Shown here in pieces: positions 31,697 to 42,429 of a stretch of 64,000 nucleotides of DNA. Within the stretch, counting starts at the first letter, position 1. The number at the start of each line of letters is the position of its first letter. The DNA comes from Streptomyces sp. NBC_01353 (GTDB lineage: Bacteria; Actinomycetota; Actinomycetes; Streptomycetales; Streptomycetaceae). The translations under genes and the position numbers were made by a program. Below the pieces are notes generated by a model. It ran no database searches, was not told where the DNA came from, and saw nothing but the letters and a program-made list of their open reading frames with translations. The stretch lies in NCBI RefSeq assembly GCF_036237275.1, contig NZ_CP108352.1, forward strand, positions 3,658,001 to 3,722,000. The letters run 5' to 3'.

Positions 31697-34600
31697 TCAG
31701 ACCTCTTCGACGCTGCTCGGCTCGCGCCGGGACAGGTCGATACCGAGCTCCTCCGCTGCGCGGAAGACGTCCTCGTCGGTGTCGCGCATCTCGATGGACA
31801 TGCCGTCCGAGGACAGCACCTCCACGTTGAGGCACAGGGACTGCATCTCCTTGATGAGCACCTTGAAGGACTCGGGGATGCCGGGCTCAGGGATGTTCTC
31901 GCCCTTGACGATGGCCTCGTAGACCTTCACGCGGCCGGTCACGTCGTCGGACTTGATCGTCAGCAGCTCCTGGAGGGCGTACGCGGCGCCGTATGCCTCC
32001 AGCGCCCACACCTCCATCTCACCGAAGCGCTGGCCACCGAACTGGGCCTTACCACCCAGCGGCTGCTGGGTGATCATCGAGTAGGGACCGGTCGACCGGG
32101 CGTGCAGCTTGTCGTCGACCAGGTGGTGGAGCTTGAGGATGTACATGTACCCGATGGAGATCGGGTCCGGGAACGGCTCGCCGGAGCGGCCGTCGAACAG
32201 ACGCGCCTTACCGGTCGGCTGCACCATGCGCTCGCCGTCGCGGTTCGGGATGGTGTGCTGAAGCAGACCCGCGAGCTCGTCCTCACGCGCACCGTCGAAG
32301 ACGGGGGTGGCGACGTTGGTGCCCGGGGCGACCACGTCGGCGCCGATGGCCTGCAGGCGCTGCGCCCAGTCGTCCGCGAGGCCGGAGACGTCCCAGCCGC
32401 GGCTGGCGAGCCAGCCGAGGTGGATCTCCAGGACCTGTCCCGGGTTCATTCGGGACGGGACACCCAGCGGGTTGAGGATGATGTCGACCGGAGTTCCGTC
32501 CTCGAGGAACGGCATGTCCTCGATCGGAAGGATCTTCGAGATGACACCCTTGTTGCCGTGACGGCCGGCGAGCTTGTCACCATCGGTGATCTTGCGCTTC
32601 TGGGCGACGTAGACGCGGACCAGCTGGTTCACGCCCGGGGGAAGCTCGTCGCCCTCCTCGCGGTCGAAGACGCGGACGCCGATGACCTTGCCGGTCTCGC
32701 CGTGCGGCACCTTCAGCGAGGTGTCACGGACCTCACGCGCCTTCTCACCGAAGATCGCGCGGAGCAGACGCTCCTCCGGGGTCAGCTCGGTCTCACCCTT
32801 GGGCGTGACCTTGCCGACGAGGATGTCGCCGGCGACGACCTCGGCACCGATACGGATGATGCCGCGCTCGTCGAGGTCGGCGAGGACCTCCTCGGAGACG
32901 TTCGGGATGTCCCGGGTGATCTCCTCCGGGCCGAGCTTGGTGTCACGGGCGTCGACCTCGTGCTCCTCGATGTGGATCGAGGAGAGGACGTCGTCCTGCA
33001 CGAGGCGCTGCGACAGGATGATCGCGTCCTCGTAGTTGTGACCCTCCCACGGCATGAACGCCACGAGCAGGTTCTTGCCGAGCGCCATCTCACCGTTCTC
33101 GGTGGCCGGGCCGTCGGCGAGGACCTGGCCCTCGATGACCCGGTCGCCCTCGGAGACGACGACCTTCTGGTTGACCGAGGTGCCCTGGTTCGAGCGGGAG
33201 AACTTGGCCATCCGGTACGTGGTGTACGTGCCGTCGTCGTTGGCGACGGTGATGTAGTCGGCCGAGACCTCCTGGACGACACCGTCCTTGTCGGCCTTCG
33301 GCACGTCACCGGCGTCGGTGGCACAGCGGTACTCCATGCCGGTACCGACGAGCGGGGCCTCGGACTTAATCAGCGGCACCGCCTGACGCATCATGTTCGC
33401 GCCCATGAGGGCACGGTTGGCGTCGTCGTGCTCGAGGAAGGGGATCATGGCCGTCGCGACCGACACCATCTGGCGCGGCGAGACGTCCATGTAGTCGACC
33501 TCGGTCGGCGGGACGTAGTCGACCTCGCCACCACGGCGGCGGACCAGAACGCGCGGCTCGGTGAAGCGGAGCTCGTCGTTCAGGGTCGCGTTCGCCTGGG
33601 CGATGACGTAGCGGTCCTCTTCGTCGGCCGTGATGTAGTCGACCTCGTCGGTGACCTGGCCGTCGACGACCTTGCGGTACGGCGTCTCGATGAAGCCGAA
33701 CGCGTTGACGCGGCCGTACGAGGCGAGCGAACCGATCAGACCGATGTTCGGGCCTTCGGGGGTCTCGATCGGGCACATACGTCCGTAGTGGGACGGGTGC
33801 ACGTCTCGGACCTCGAAGCCGGCCCGCTCACGGGACAGACCACCGGGACCCAGAGCCGAGAGACGACGCTTGTGCGTCAGACCCGACAGCGGGTTGTTCT
33901 GGTCCATGAACTGCGACAGCTGGCTGGTGCCGAAGAACTCCTTGATGGAGGCGACGACCGGCCGGATGTTGATCAGGGTCTGCGGCGTGATCGCCTCGAC
34001 GTCCTGGGTGGTCATGCGCTCACGCACGACGCGCTCCATACGAGCCAGACCCGTACGGACCTGGTTCTGGATGAGCTCGCCGACGTTACGCAGACGACGG
34101 TTGCCGAAGTGGTCGATGTCGTCGGTCTCGACGACGATGTCCCGGCCCGACTCGCCGATCGTCTCGGTCTCGCCCGCGTGAAGCTTCACGAGGTACTTGA
34201 TCGTGGCGATGATGTCGTCGGTGGTCAGGACACCGGCGTCCAGCGGCTCATCCGCGCCGAGCTTCTTGTTCACCTTGTAGCGGCCGACCTTCGCGAGGTC
34301 GTAGCGCTTCGGGTTGAAGTAGAGGTTCTCGAGCAGCGTCTGAGCGGCCTCACGGGTCGGCGGCTCGCCCGGACGCAGCTTGCGGTAGATGTCGAGCAGC
34401 GCGTCGTCCTGGCCCTGGGTGTGGTCCTTCTCCAGGGTGGCGCGCATGGACTCGTACTCGCCGAACTCCTGCAGGATCTGCTCGGTGGTCCAGCCGAGCG
34501 CCTTCAGGAGGACGGTGACGGACTGCTTGCGCTTGCGGTCGATGCGGACACCGACCATGTCGCGCTTGTCGATCTCCATCTCCAGCCAGGCACCCCGGGA

Positions 34601-35179
34601 CGGGATGATCTTGGCCGAGAAGATGTCCTTGTCGGACGTCTTGTCGATCGAGGAGTCGAAGTAGACGCCCGGCGAACGGACGAGCTGCGAGACCACGACA
34701 CGCTCGGTGCCGTTGATGACGAAGGTGCCCTTGTTCGTCATGAGCGGGAAGTCGCCCATGAAGACCGTCTGGGACTTGATCTCGCCGGTCTCGTTGTTGG
34801 TGAACTCGGCGGTGACGAAGAGCGGGGCGCCGTACGTGAAGTCACGGTCCTTGCACTCGTCGATCGAGTTCTTCGGGGGCTCGAAGCGGTGGTCGCGGAA
34901 GGTCAGCGACATCGACCCGGAGAAGTCCTCGATCGGGGAGATCTCCTCGAAGATCTCCTCCAGACCCGACTTCCTGGGGACGTCCTGACCCGACTCGAGA
35001 GCTGCCTCGACGCGAGCCTTCCAGGCGGCATTGCCGAGCAGCCAGTCAAAGCTCTCGGTCTGCAGCGCGAGGAGGTTCGGAACCTCGAGGGGCTCCTTGA
35101 TCTTTGCAAAGGAGATGCGCAGCGGGGCGGTGCTGGCGCCGTTGTTCGTATTGGTCGAGGCGTTGCGCGAGGCGGCCAA
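31697..35179 (-). CDS. rpoB: DNA-directed RNA polymerase beta subunit
   Basis: A 1160-aa protein if started at TTG 35179 ([16 protein letters not shown]), which has AAGGA at good spacing and gives the usual Streptomyces length; the frame is open a further 29 codons upstream. The rifampicin region ([32 protein letters not shown]) looks wild type. It forms the catalytic cleft with beta'. Confidence 0.98.
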   Translation of the reverse strand: MAASRNASTNTNNGASTAPLRISFAKIKEPLEVPNLLALQTESFDWLLGNAAWKARVEAALESGQDVPRKSGLEEIFEEISPIEDFSGSMSLTFRDHRFEPPKNSIDECKDRDFTYGAPLFVTAEFTNNETGEIKSQTVFMGDFPLMTNKGTFVINGTERVVVSQLVRSPGVYFDSSIDKTSDKDIFSAKIIPSRGAWLEMEIDKRDMVGVRIDRKRKQSVTVLLKALGWTTEQILQEFGEYESMRATLEKDHTQGQDDALLDIYRKLRPGEPPTREAAQTLLENLYFNPKRYDLAKVGRYKVNKKLGADEPLDAGVLTTDDIIATIKYLVKLHAGETETIGESGRDIVVETDDIDHFGNRRLRNVGELIQNQVRTGLARMERVVRERMTTQDVEAITPQTLINIRPVVASIKEFFGTSQLSQFMDQNNPLSGLTHKRRLSALGPGGLSRERAGFEVRDVHPSHYGRMCPIETPEGPNIGLIGSLASYGRVNAFGFIETPYRKVVDGQVTDEVDYITADEEDRYVIAQANATLNDELRFTEPRVLVRRRGGEVDYVPPTEVDYMDVSPRQMVSVATAMIPFLEHDDANRALMGANMMRQAVPLIKSEAPLVGTGMEYRCATDAGDVPKADKDGVVQEVSADYITVANDDGTYTTYRMAKFSRSNQGTSVNQKVVVSEGDRVIEGQVLADGPATENGEMALGKNLLVAFMPWEGHNYEDAIILSQRLVQDDVLSSIHIEEHEVDARDTKLGPEEITRDIPNVSEEVLADLDERGIIRIGAEVVAGDILVGKVTPKGETELTPEERLLRAIFGEKAREVRDTSLKVPHGETGKVIGVRVFDREEGDELPPGVNQLVRVYVAQKRKITDGDKLAGRHGNKGVISKILPIEDMPFLEDGTPVDIILNPLGVPSRMNPGQVLEIHLGWLASRGWDVSGLADDWAQRLQAIGADVVAPGTNVATPVFDGAREDELAGLLQHTIPNRDGERMVQPTGKARLFDGRSGEPFPDPISIGYMYILKLHHLVDDKLHARSTGPYSMITQQPLGGKAQFGGQRFGEMEVWALEAYGAAYALQELLTIKSDDVTGRVKVYEAIVKGENIPEPGIPESFKVLIKEMQSLCLNVEVLSSDGMSIEMRDTDEDVFRAAEELGIDLSRREPSSVEEV

Positions 35180-35359
35180 GAGGGGGTCCTTCCGAGGGCT
35201 CGGACTCACTACGCGCGTACCGGTCCCCAGCGACGCATAGGGACAGACGATTCCTGATGTGGCCAAAGGTCCAGGTCAGGTCAGGTCTGCCGACAATGCT
35301 GTGCGAGGGTATGCCCCAGGTGACGGGCAGGGGGCAGCTAACAGGCAGCGCAAAGGGTC

Positions 35360-35388
35360 AGTGTAGCCACTTGGCCCACTGATGTCCA
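35360..35388 (-). promoter_or_regulatory. Candidate rpoBC promoter
   Basis: On the minus strand: -35 TGGACA (35383-35388), 17-bp spacer, -10 TACACT (35360-35365). This is a near-consensus vegetative promoter about 180 nt upstream of the rpoB start. Confidence 0.65.
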
Positions 35389-35638
35389 GGGCGAGTTTTT
35401 CGCGACCCTCGTTTTTCTCAACTCCGCGGTACCTCGCGCCGTGTGGCGCACCTCGATACTGCCCGTTCCGCCGTCGATCCATGCCTCGGATACGGATCGT
35501 TGTGACGACGCGTCCTGAGAATTGCGCGCTGCGTGCGGTTCGTCAAGGCCCCCCGGTCAGCGGGGGCGCACGGCGAAGATCACCATACTCCGCTCCCCAG
35601 GGCTCGCACGACCCTCGCCACGCCCTTCCCGGGTACGC

Positions 35639-35674
35639 CGAAGGGCGACCACCCGGATGGGTGATCGCCCTTCG
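35639..35674 (-). terminator. Terminator or attenuator after rplL
   Basis: A 16-bp stem with one mismatch, arms 35639-35654 and 35659-35674, 47 bp past the rplL stop. There is no clear T run; partial readthrough into rpoBC, as in other bacteria, is likely. Confidence 0.65.
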
Positions 35675-35720
35675 AAGGCGCCTGAGAGGCGCCTGAGCGA
35701 GTCAGGAGACTCGCAGGGTC

Positions 35721-36104
35721 TTACTTGACCGTGACGGAGGCGCCGGCAGCCTTGAGGGACTCGGCAGCCTTCTCCGCGGCCTCCTTGGCGACCTTCTCGA
35801 GGACCGGCTTCGGGGTGCCGTCGACGAGGTCCTTGGCCTCCTTCAGGCCCAGGGAGGTGAGCTCACGCACGACCTTGATGACCTGGATCTTCTTCTCGCC
35901 CGCACCCTCGAGGATGACGTCGAACTCGTCCTGCTCGGCCTCGGCCTCGGCCGGGGCGCCCGCAGCGGCGGGGCCGGCGACGGCGACGGCCGCGGCGGCG
36001 GTGACGTCGAACTTCTCCTCGAAGGCCTTCACGAACTCGGAGAGCTCGATGAGGGTCATCTCCTCGAACTGCGCGAGCAGGTCGTCCTGGGACAGCTTCG
36101 CCAT
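35721..36104 (-). CDS. rplL: 50S ribosomal protein L7/L12
   Basis: A 127-aa acidic protein. The N-terminal dimer domain ([20 protein letters not shown]), Ala/Gly/Pro hinge and C-terminal factor-binding domain ([31 protein letters not shown]) are all present. It forms the stalk that recruits translation GTPases. ATG at 36104 with GGAAGGAC. It is co-transcribed with rplJ, with 111 bp between them. Confidence 0.98.
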   Translation of the reverse strand: MAKLSQDDLLAQFEEMTLIELSEFVKAFEEKFDVTAAAAVAVAGPAAAGAPAEAEAEQDEFDVILEGAGEKKIQVIKVVRELTSLGLKEAKDLVDGTPKPVLEKVAKEAAEKAAESLKAAGASVTVK

Positions 36105-36215
36105 GATGGCGTCCTTCCACTAATTCGGCAGGTGCCGGATGTACATGTAGGCGGGCGTACGTTCGGCCCGCTGCGACCGTCGCCCTAGCGGGCGGCGATC
36201 ATTGCGCGAGCCGAA

Positions 36216-36746
36216 TTACTCGGCACCGCCCTGCTCGGCGAGCTTGACGCGAAGCGCCTCCGCGGTGCGGACGAACTTCGACGGCAGCGCCTGGAGGAGC
36301 GAGGCAGTCTGGGACTGCTTGCCCTTGAACGCGCCGGCCAGCTTGCTGAGCAGAACCTCGCGGGACTCGAGGTCCGCAAGCTTCTTGAACTCGTCGGCGG
36401 TCAGCGCCTTGCCATCAAGGACACCGCCCTTGATGACGAGGTTCGGGTTCTCCTTGGCGAAGTCACGCAGAGCCTTCGCCGACTCCACCGGGTCACCGGT
36501 GACGAAGGCGGCCGCGGTCGAACCAGCAAGCTGGTCGTCCAGCGCGGCGATCCCGGCCTGGTTGGCCGCAATCTTGGTCAGCGTGTTCTTCACCACGGCG
36601 TACTGGGCGTTCTCACCGAGCGAACGACGCAGCGTCTTGAGCTGCGCCACGGTGAGCCCCGTGTACGAGGTCAGCACGACGGCGTTCGAGCTGCGGAACT
36701 TGTCCTCCAGCTCGGCTACCGCGGCAGCCTTGTCGGGCCTTGCCAT
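36216..36746 (-). CDS. rplJ: 50S ribosomal protein L10
   Basis: A 176-aa protein: N-terminal rRNA-binding domain ([36 protein letters not shown]) and a C-terminal helix that docks L7/L12 dimers. ATG at 36746 with a strong GGAAGGAGG. The long upstream leader suggests L10-mediated feedback, as known for rplJL in other bacteria. Confidence 0.98.
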   Translation of the reverse strand: MARPDKAAAVAELEDKFRSSNAVVLTSYTGLTVAQLKTLRRSLGENAQYAVVKNTLTKIAANQAGIAALDDQLAGSTAAAFVTGDPVESAKALRDFAKENPNLVIKGGVLDGKALTADEFKKLADLESREVLLSKLAGAFKGKQSQTASLLQALPSKFVRTAEALRVKLAEQGGAE

Positions 36747-36807
36747 AGAGCGTCGGCCTCCTTCCGGGTGATGAGGACCGCTCAGAAGGGGCTGAACAAA
36801 GAGAAAC

Positions 36808-36830
36808 GCCCCGGCGCAGGCGCACGGGGC
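36808..36830 (-). promoter_or_regulatory. Hairpin in the rplJ leader
   Basis: GCCCCG/CGGGGC with an inner 3-bp stem, then GTTTCTCTTTG on the minus strand, about 60 nt before rplJ. It looks like an attenuator within the leader between rplJ and the lipoprotein gene, where L10-type autoregulation would act. Confidence 0.45.
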
Positions 36831-37013
36831 TCAGCTCGACCGAATCGAAAGATCCGGGAACTCATCCACGATCACCTGCGCGGGTCGTTCGCATCTCAGC
36901 GAATCCTTCGGCCGCCGCACCCTCTTACGAGAGCACGGCAACGACCAGCGGTCTTTGGCTTCTGTGAAAGAGTACGCGACGTCGGTGGCGGGGAGCAAAT
37001 CCGCCCGTACGGC

Positions 37014-37928
37014 TCAGCTCTGATCGAGCCCCTTCAGCATCTCCGAGAGGTCGTACGTGTCCTTGGCAGGCGGGGCCTCGACGGTGGCCTTCGGACCGTA
37101 GTCGGTGTAGTCGCCCTTCATGTGCACCGTCCCCACAGCCGTGGTCATGCCGACGACCATGCGGACCGGGTAGCCGGCCGCGTCGACCCAGACGTCGGTG
37201 TCGTAGCCCTTCAGGCCGATCTTCCCGACGTTGGCGATGAGCTTCTCGCGCTCCTCCTTGGAGAGCGTCGCGGACTTCGCCTTGTTGGCGTCCAGCATCT
37301 GCTCGAAGCTGAGCGTGCCCTTGTAGTGCTGGGCCTGGACACCGTTGATCTTCTCGGCGCCGATGTGCTTGAGGTTCGGGGACTCGAGCAGCAGGGCGAG
37401 CTGCTGGGCCGGGTCCTGGTTCATGCTGCTCTGCAGGCCGCCGGTCAGGTCCTCCTGGCCCTTCTGGCCCTTGAGGCCCACCTTCATCCAGCGCTTGCCG
37501 TCCAGCTCGGCGGCCCGCTCGGCACCCACGTCCATGTACATGGCGTCGCCGAGCATGATCATGCGCATCTGCTCGGGGGCGTCCGGGTCGCCGACCGTCA
37601 TCAGCGAGCCCTTCATGGTGATGTCCATGGCCGCGGGGTCCCAGCCCTGGACGCCGGTCATCTCCATGGTGCCGCCGCCGTCCATGGCCGCCGGCATCGT
37701 GATGGTCATCCGGATCTTCGCGGACTTGGCGGCCGAGGTCTTCTTGTAGGCGGCCTGGATGACCTTCGTGACGGCCTCGTGGCTCTGGAGCTGCGGCTCG
37801 GCCGTCGCCTTCGCCGGGGCGGGCGCGGCCTTCTTGCCCCCGTCGCCGTCCTGACAGCCCGCCACACCGGCGATGACGGCCACCGCCGTCAGCGAGACGC
37901 CCGCGCGCTTCCATGCGGTCATGCCCAT
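37014..37928 (-). CDS. Secreted lipoprotein of unknown function
   Basis: A 304-aa protein from ATG 37928 (MGMTAWKRAG) behind AAGGGGTGGGG. The signal peptide ends in a lipobox (VAGVAGC), so it is probably anchored to the outer face of the membrane. The mature part is beta-rich (KIRMTITMPAAM, AAMDITMKGSLMTVG, MYMDVGAERA) and resembles the LppX/LprG-like hydrophobic-pocket lipoproteins of actinobacteria; this is a fold-level guess. It lies between rplA and rplJ, a place where streptomycetes commonly carry a lipoprotein. Confidence 0.7.
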   Translation of the reverse strand: MGMTAWKRAGVSLTAVAVIAGVAGCQDGDGGKKAAPAPAKATAEPQLQSHEAVTKVIQAAYKKTSAAKSAKIRMTITMPAAMDGGGTMEMTGVQGWDPAAMDITMKGSLMTVGDPDAPEQMRMIMLGDAMYMDVGAERAAELDGKRWMKVGLKGQKGQEDLTGGLQSSMNQDPAQQLALLLESPNLKHIGAEKINGVQAQHYKGTLSFEQMLDANKAKSATLSKEEREKLIANVGKIGLKGYDTDVWVDAAGYPVRMVVGMTTAVGTVHMKGDYTDYGPKATVEAPPAKDTYDLSEMLKGLDQS

Positions 37929-38000
37929 GAGTCCCCACCCCTTGATCTTCTGGTCGTCGTACGACTGAACGGTAACCCAGGGCTCTGACTGCATCGCACG

Positions 38001-38047
38001 AAAAAAACCGGCCCCCTGCCCCTCCGAGGAGGGGCAGGGGGCCGGTT
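38001..38047 (-). terminator. Terminator of rplK-rplA
   Basis: A near-perfect stem of about 18-20 bp (arms 38006-38025 and 38028-38047) followed on the minus strand by a run of seven T. Confidence 0.9.
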
Positions 38048-38072
38048 GACCACTTCAGCGAGCCTGATGGGC

Positions 38073-38801
38073 TCAGACCGCGGCCGGGTCCTCCTCGACG
38101 AGGAGGTTGCGGGTGCGGTTGGAGTCCAGCGGGATGCCGGGGCCCATCGTCGTCGTCAGGGTCGCCTTCTTGATGTAGCGGCCCTTGGCGGCGGACGGCT
38201 TCAGACGGAGGATCTCCTCCAGAGCCGCGGCGTAGTTCTCGACCAGCTTCGTCTCGTCGAAGGAGACCTTGCCGATGATGAAGTGCAGGTTCGAGTGCTT
38301 GTCGACGCGGAACTCGATCTTGCCGCCCTTGATCTCGTTGACGGCCTTCGCGACATCGGGGGTCACGGTGCCGGTCTTCGGGTTCGGCATGAGACCACGC
38401 GGGCCGAGGACGCGGCCGAGGCGGCCGACCTTGCCCATGAGGTCCGGGGTGGCCACAACGGCGTCGAACTCGTTCAGGCGCTGGCCCTTGGAGATCTCGT
38501 CGATGAGCTCGTCGGAGCCGACGATGTCGGCGCCCGCGGCGATCGCGGCCTCGGCACGGTCACCGGTCGCGAAGACCAGGACCCGGGCGGTCTTACCGGT
38601 GCCGTGCGGGAGGTTCACGGTGCCACGGACCATCTGGTCGGCCTTGCGCGGGTCGACGCCCAGGCGGAAGGCGACCTCGACGGTGCCGTCGAACTTGGTG
38701 GCGGCGGTGTCCTTGGCGATACGGACGGCCTCGAGGGGGGCGTAGTTCCGCTCCCGGTCGATCTTGGCGTCCGCGGCGCGGAGTGCCTTGCTGCGCTTCA
38801 C
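38073..38801 (-). CDS. rplA: 50S ribosomal protein L1
   Basis: A 242-aa protein; GTG at 38801 with AGGAGAAGCA. It contains the core L1 segments ([35 protein letters not shown]). It binds 23S rRNA at the mobile L1 stalk and usually represses its own operon. It follows rplK by 81 bp. Confidence 0.98.
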   Translation of the reverse strand: MKRSKALRAADAKIDRERNYAPLEAVRIAKDTAATKFDGTVEVAFRLGVDPRKADQMVRGTVNLPHGTGKTARVLVFATGDRAEAAIAAGADIVGSDELIDEISKGQRLNEFDAVVATPDLMGKVGRLGRVLGPRGLMPNPKTGTVTPDVAKAVNEIKGGKIEFRVDKHSNLHFIIGKVSFDETKLVENYAAALEEILRLKPSAAKGRYIKKATLTTTMGPGIPLDSNRTRNLLVEEDPAAV

Positions 38802-38882
38802 TGCTTCTCCTGTTGGTTCAGGTGTGTGGAGTCGTGGTGCGGGCCGGCGCTGGCCCTACCACTGAGGTCACAAGGGGGCTGA

Positions 38883-39317
38883 TCAGCCCTCGACCGTGAT
38901 GCCCATGGAACGGGCGGTGCCGGCGATGATCTTCGACGCGGCGTCAAGGTCGTTGGCGTTCAGGTCGGGGAGCTTGACCGTGGCGATCTCGCGGACCTGG
39001 GCGGCCGTGAGCTTGGCAACCTTGGTCTTGTGCGGCTCGCCGGAGCCCTTGTCCACACCCGCGGCCTTGAGGATCAGCTTGGCGGCCGGCGGAGTCTTGG
39101 TGATGAAGGTGAAGGAACGGTCGTCGTAGACCGTGATCTCCACCGGCACGACCATGCCACGCTGCGACTCGGTCGCGGCGTTGTAGGCCTTGCAGAACTC
39201 CATGATGTTGACGCCGTGCTGGCCCAGCGCGGGACCGACCGGCGGGGCCGGGTTGGCCGCACCAGCGTTGATCTGGAGCTTGATAAGCCCCGTGACCTTC
39301 TTCTTCTTGGGAGGCAT
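38883..39317 (-). CDS. rplK: 50S ribosomal protein L11
   Basis: A 144-aa protein: N-terminal Pro-rich domain ([33 protein letters not shown]) and C-terminal rRNA-binding domain ending in RSMGITVEG. It forms the GTPase-associated centre that thiopeptides bind. ATG at 39317 with GGAGAG. Confidence 0.98.
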
Positions 39318-39423
39318 TGCTCTCTCCGGGTCCTAGTGAGAGTGTTCAGCCCGCCATCCGGTCATCCGGATGGAGGCATACCGCACCACGATAACGGGTA
39401 TAGACGTGCGGCTAAAAACCGAG

Positions 39424-39458
39424 CAGGTCAGAGCGGCTACGAGAGCCACTCTGACCTG
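39424..39458 (-). terminator. Terminator between nusG and rplK
   Basis: A 15-bp stem with one wobble (arms 39424-39438 and 39444-39458), followed on the minus strand by CTCGGTTTTT. It suggests that rplK-rplA is mainly transcribed from its own promoter in 39318-39423. Confidence 0.8.
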
Positions 39459-39476
39459 GTCGGAAACCTGTGAGGG

Positions 39477-40367
39477 TCAGTTCTTCTGGATCTGGTCGAA
39501 GCTGAGCTCGACCGGGGTCTCGCGACCGAAGATCTCGACGAGACCCTTGACCTTCTTCGAGTCGGCGTTGATCTCGTTGATCGTGGCCTGGAGGGTGGCG
39601 AAGGGGCCGTCGGTGACGGTGACCGAGTCGCCGACCTCGAAGTCCAGGACCTGGACCTCGACCTTGCGGGCCGGAGCCGGCTTGCCCTCGGCCTCGGCGG
39701 CCTCGCGGGCGGCCTTCTCCTCGGCCTCCGGGGCGAGCATCTTGACGATCTCGTCCAGGGTCAGCGGGTACGGGTCGTAGGCGTTGCCCACGAAGCCGGT
39801 GACGCCGGGGGTGTTACGGACGACGCCCCAGGACTCGTTCGTCAGATCCATGCGGACGAGAACGTAACCGGGCAGCTTGTTCTGCCGGACGTTCTTGCGC
39901 TCGCCGTTCTTGATCTGGACGATCTCTTCCTCGGGGACCTCGGCCTGGTAGATGAACTCCTCGACGTTCAGCGAGACGGCACGCTGCTCGAGGTTGGCCT
40001 TCACGCGCTTCTCGTAGCCCGCGTAGGTGTGGATCACGTACCACTCGCCGGGCAGGCCGCGGAGTTCGTCACGAAGGGCCTGGATCGGGTCGACCGGAGC
40101 GGCGGGCTCCTCGTCGGCCTCCTCGGCCTCTTCGAGCTCGGCCTCGACGTCGGTGTCCTCGCCGGACTCGTCCTCGTCGGCCTCGACGTCGGTGTCGTCC
40201 TCGACGTCCTCGTCGGACTCCTCGGAGGCGTCCTCGATGGTCAGGGCGGCCTCTTCGGCAGCCTCGCCCGCAGCGGCGTCAGCAGCCTCAGCCTGGTCCT
40301 CGTCGGCCGCCTCGAGGATGTCGAGCTCGTCCTCGGAAACGGACTCGTTCAGGTTCGGGTCAGACAC
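39477..40367 (-). CDS. nusG: Transcription elongation/antitermination factor NusG
   Basis: A 296-aa protein from GTG 40367 ([16 protein letters not shown]) behind AGGAAG; the longer frame upstream is rejected because it crosses the secE spacer. Residues 1-95 are a very acidic Ala/Glu/Asp extension typical of actinobacteria. The NGN domain starts near 107 ([20 protein letters not shown]) and the KOW domain is C-terminal ([20 protein letters not shown]). It binds RNA polymerase and couples it to Rho or the ribosome. Confidence 0.97.
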   Translation of the reverse strand: MSDPNLNESVSEDELDILEAADEDQAEAADAAAGEAAEEAALTIEDASEESDEDVEDDTDVEADEDESGEDTDVEAELEEAEEADEEPAAPVDPIQALRDELRGLPGEWYVIHTYAGYEKRVKANLEQRAVSLNVEEFIYQAEVPEEEIVQIKNGERKNVRQNKLPGYVLVRMDLTNESWGVVRNTPGVTGFVGNAYDPYPLTLDEIVKMLAPEAEEKAAREAAEAEGKPAPARKVEVQVLDFEVGDSVTVTDGPFATLQATINEINADSKKVKGLVEIFGRETPVELSFDQIQKN

Positions 40368-40410
40368 GGTGGCTGCTTCTTCCTGGATACAGATGGGGTG
40401 GAACAAGAAG

Positions 40411-40698
40411 TCAGCCGAAGACGTACTTGACTGCTTCCTGGAAGCCATAGTCAATCACGGTCACAAGGCCGATCATGATGACAACGAAGACAATCACTAC
40501 CGTGGTGTACGTCGTCAGCTGGCTGCGAGTGGGCCAGACGACCTTGCGAAGTTCCGCGACGATTTGGCGGTAGAAGAGCGCGAGACGGCCCAGAGGGCCC
40601 TTCTTTCCGCGCTTGCCGCCCTTGCGGGCCTTCTTCTTCGAGTCCGGAGCCTCGTCCTCGGCATCAGGCATGTCGATGGAGCCCACGGCGTCCGTCAC
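40411..40698 (-). CDS. secE: Preprotein translocase subunit SecE
   Basis: A 95-aa protein from GTG 40698 ([17 protein letters not shown]) with AGGTGAGA upstream. A basic cytosolic stretch ([15 protein letters not shown]) is followed by the conserved amphipathic helix ([15 protein letters not shown]) and one membrane segment ([18 protein letters not shown]). It clamps SecY in the translocon. It lies just upstream of nusG and downstream of tRNA-Trp, the usual order. Confidence 0.97.
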   Translation of the reverse strand: MTDAVGSIDMPDAEDEAPDSKKKARKGGKRGKKGPLGRLALFYRQIVAELRKVVWPTRSQLTTYTTVVIVFVVIMIGLVTVIDYGFQEAVKYVFG

Positions 40699-40801
40699 GC
40701 TTCTCACCTGATCCCGGGTCATGGCAGTGCCGTGCCGGGTGGATCCGCACGGCGGTGCATTGAAGTACGTACATGCGCACACATCCTGGCGGTGTGTGTA
40801 G

Positions 40802-40874
40802 CAGGGCCGGAGGGACTTGAACCCCCAACCGCCGGTTTTGGAGACCGGTGCTCTACCAATTGAGCTACGACCCT
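40802..40874 (-). tRNA. tRNA-Trp (CCA)
   Basis: 73 nt, full cloverleaf: 7-bp acceptor stem AGGGTCG with CGGCCCT, anticodon loop TCCAAAA-type with CCA, T-loop GGTTCAAGTCC. No encoded CCA end. Confidence 0.97.
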
Positions 40875-41077
40875 TTGTGGCTTCCCCAACCTACCGCATC
40901 GTGAGATGTGGTCGGTGAGGGCCAACGAGCAGTGAGTGTACGTGTTCATGAGCGCCGCGTCGAACAGAAAGCACGTGGGAGCCCTCGCGGACCCTCGTAC
41001 GACCAGGATTGACCGTTCCTGTCCGCTCCCTGAAACCTGTGTGCCGGGCGGGAAGGCGGTCTGGGAGCATGGGCCGC

Positions 41078-42304
41078 ATGAGCGCTGCTACCCCTCCGAC
41101 CGAGCGCCGGGTCTCCGCCCGCATCGGTGCGATCTCCGAGTCCGCGACCCTCGCCGTCGACGCCAAGGCCAAGGCCCTCAAGGCCGCCGGGCGCCCGGTG
41201 ATCGGTTTCGGCGCGGGTGAGCCCGACTTCCCGACCCCGGACTACATCGTCGACGCCGCCGTCGAGGCGTGCAAGAACCCGAAGTACCACCGCTACACGC
41301 CGGCCGGCGGTCTGCCCGAGCTGAAGGCCGCGATCGCCGCCAAGACGCTGCGCGACTCCGGCTACGAGGTCGACGCCTCCCAGGTCCTGGTGACCAACGG
41401 CGGCAAGCAGGCGATCTACGAGGCCTTCGCCGCGATCCTCGACCCGGGCGACGAGGTCATCGTCCCGGCCCCGTACTGGACGACGTACCCCGAGTCGATC
41501 CGGCTCGCGGGCGGTGTCCCGGTCGACGTCGTCGCCGACGAGACCACCGGCTACCGCGTCTCGGTGGAGCAGCTTGAGGCCGCGCGCACGGAGAAGACCA
41601 AGGTCGTCCTCTTCGTCTCCCCGTCGAACCCGACCGGCGCCGTCTACAGCGAGGCCGAGACCGAGGCGATCGGCCGCTGGGCCGTCGAGCACGGTCTGTG
41701 GGTCCTCACGGACGAGATCTACGAGCACCTGGTCTACGGCAGCGCCTCCGCGGTCTCGCTGCCGTCGGTCATGCCGGAGCTGCGCGACAAGTGCATCGTC
41801 GTCAACGGTGTCGCGAAGACGTACGCGATGACCGGCTGGCGCGTGGGCTGGATCATCGGCCCGAAGGACGTGGTGAAGGCCGCGACGAACCTGCAGTCGC
41901 ACGCCACGTCCAACGTGAGCAACGTGGCGCAGGTGGCCGCGCTCGCCGCCGTCTCGGGCAACCTGGACGCCGTCGCGGAGATGGGTCGGGCCTTCGACCG
42001 CCGCCGGCAGACGATCGTGCGGATGCTCAACGAGATCGAGGGCGTCCTCTGCCCGACCCCCGAGGGCGCGTTCTACGTGTACCCGTCGGTGAAGGCGCTG
42101 CTCGGCAAGGAGATCCGCGGCAAGCGCCCGCAGAACTCGGTCGAGCTTGCCGCGCTGATCCTGGACGAGGCCGAGGTCGCGGTCGTTCCCGGCGAGGCCT
42201 TCGGTACGCCGGGCTACCTGCGGCTCTCGTACGCGCTGGGTGACGAGGACCTGGTGGAGGGTGTGTCCCGGATCCAGAAGCTGCTGGCGGAAGCGCGCGA
42301 CTGA
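41078..42304 (+). CDS. aspC: Aspartate aminotransferase (class I, PLP-dependent)
   Basis: A 408-aa protein from ATG 41078 ([17 protein letters not shown]) behind GGGAG. Fold-type I aminotransferase: [17 protein letters not shown] at the N-terminus, [19 protein letters not shown] and the Schiff-base Lys247 in [16 protein letters not shown]. It interconverts aspartate and oxaloacetate with glutamate. It is divergent from tRNA-Trp/secE. Confidence 0.93.
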   Translation: MSAATPPTERRVSARIGAISESATLAVDAKAKALKAAGRPVIGFGAGEPDFPTPDYIVDAAVEACKNPKYHRYTPAGGLPELKAAIAAKTLRDSGYEVDASQVLVTNGGKQAIYEAFAAILDPGDEVIVPAPYWTTYPESIRLAGGVPVDVVADETTGYRVSVEQLEAARTEKTKVVLFVSPSNPTGAVYSEAETEAIGRWAVEHGLWVLTDEIYEHLVYGSASAVSLPSVMPELRDKCIVVNGVAKTYAMTGWRVGWIIGPKDVVKAATNLQSHATSNVSNVAQVAALAAVSGNLDAVAEMGRAFDRRRQTIVRMLNEIEGVLCPTPEGAFYVYPSVKALLGKEIRGKRPQNSVELAALILDEAEVAVVPGEAFGTPGYLRLSYALGDEDLVEGVSRIQKLLAEARD

Positions 42305-42324
42305 GCACCTACTGCGGAAGTAGG

Positions 42325-42360
42325 CGGGCCCCTGGTTCTCGGAACCAGGGGCCCGTTTTT
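42325..42360 (+). terminator. Terminator after aspC
   Basis: A perfect 14-bp stem with a TCG loop (42325-42338 and 42342-42355), then five T. Confidence 0.93.
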
Positions 42361-42429
42361 ACGTTCTAGCAAGGTCCCGATCGGGGAAAGGGGCTGTATT
42401 CGTCCATTCGGGTGCGGCAAGATCCTTCA

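Larger units (their letters stand above)
35180..35720 (-). other. rplL-rpoB spacer: leader and promoter, no gene
   Basis: 541 bp without a credible gene. It holds the rpoB leader, a promoter candidate at 35360-35388 and a hairpin near the rplL end (35639-35674). The ORFs seen on both strands lack starts with SD or protein-like composition. Confidence 0.6.

Noticed and set aside
40699-40782. Longer SecE start at 40782
   Set aside because: The extra 28 residues are unlike SecE; the GTG at 40698 has an SD and gives the family length of about 95 aa.
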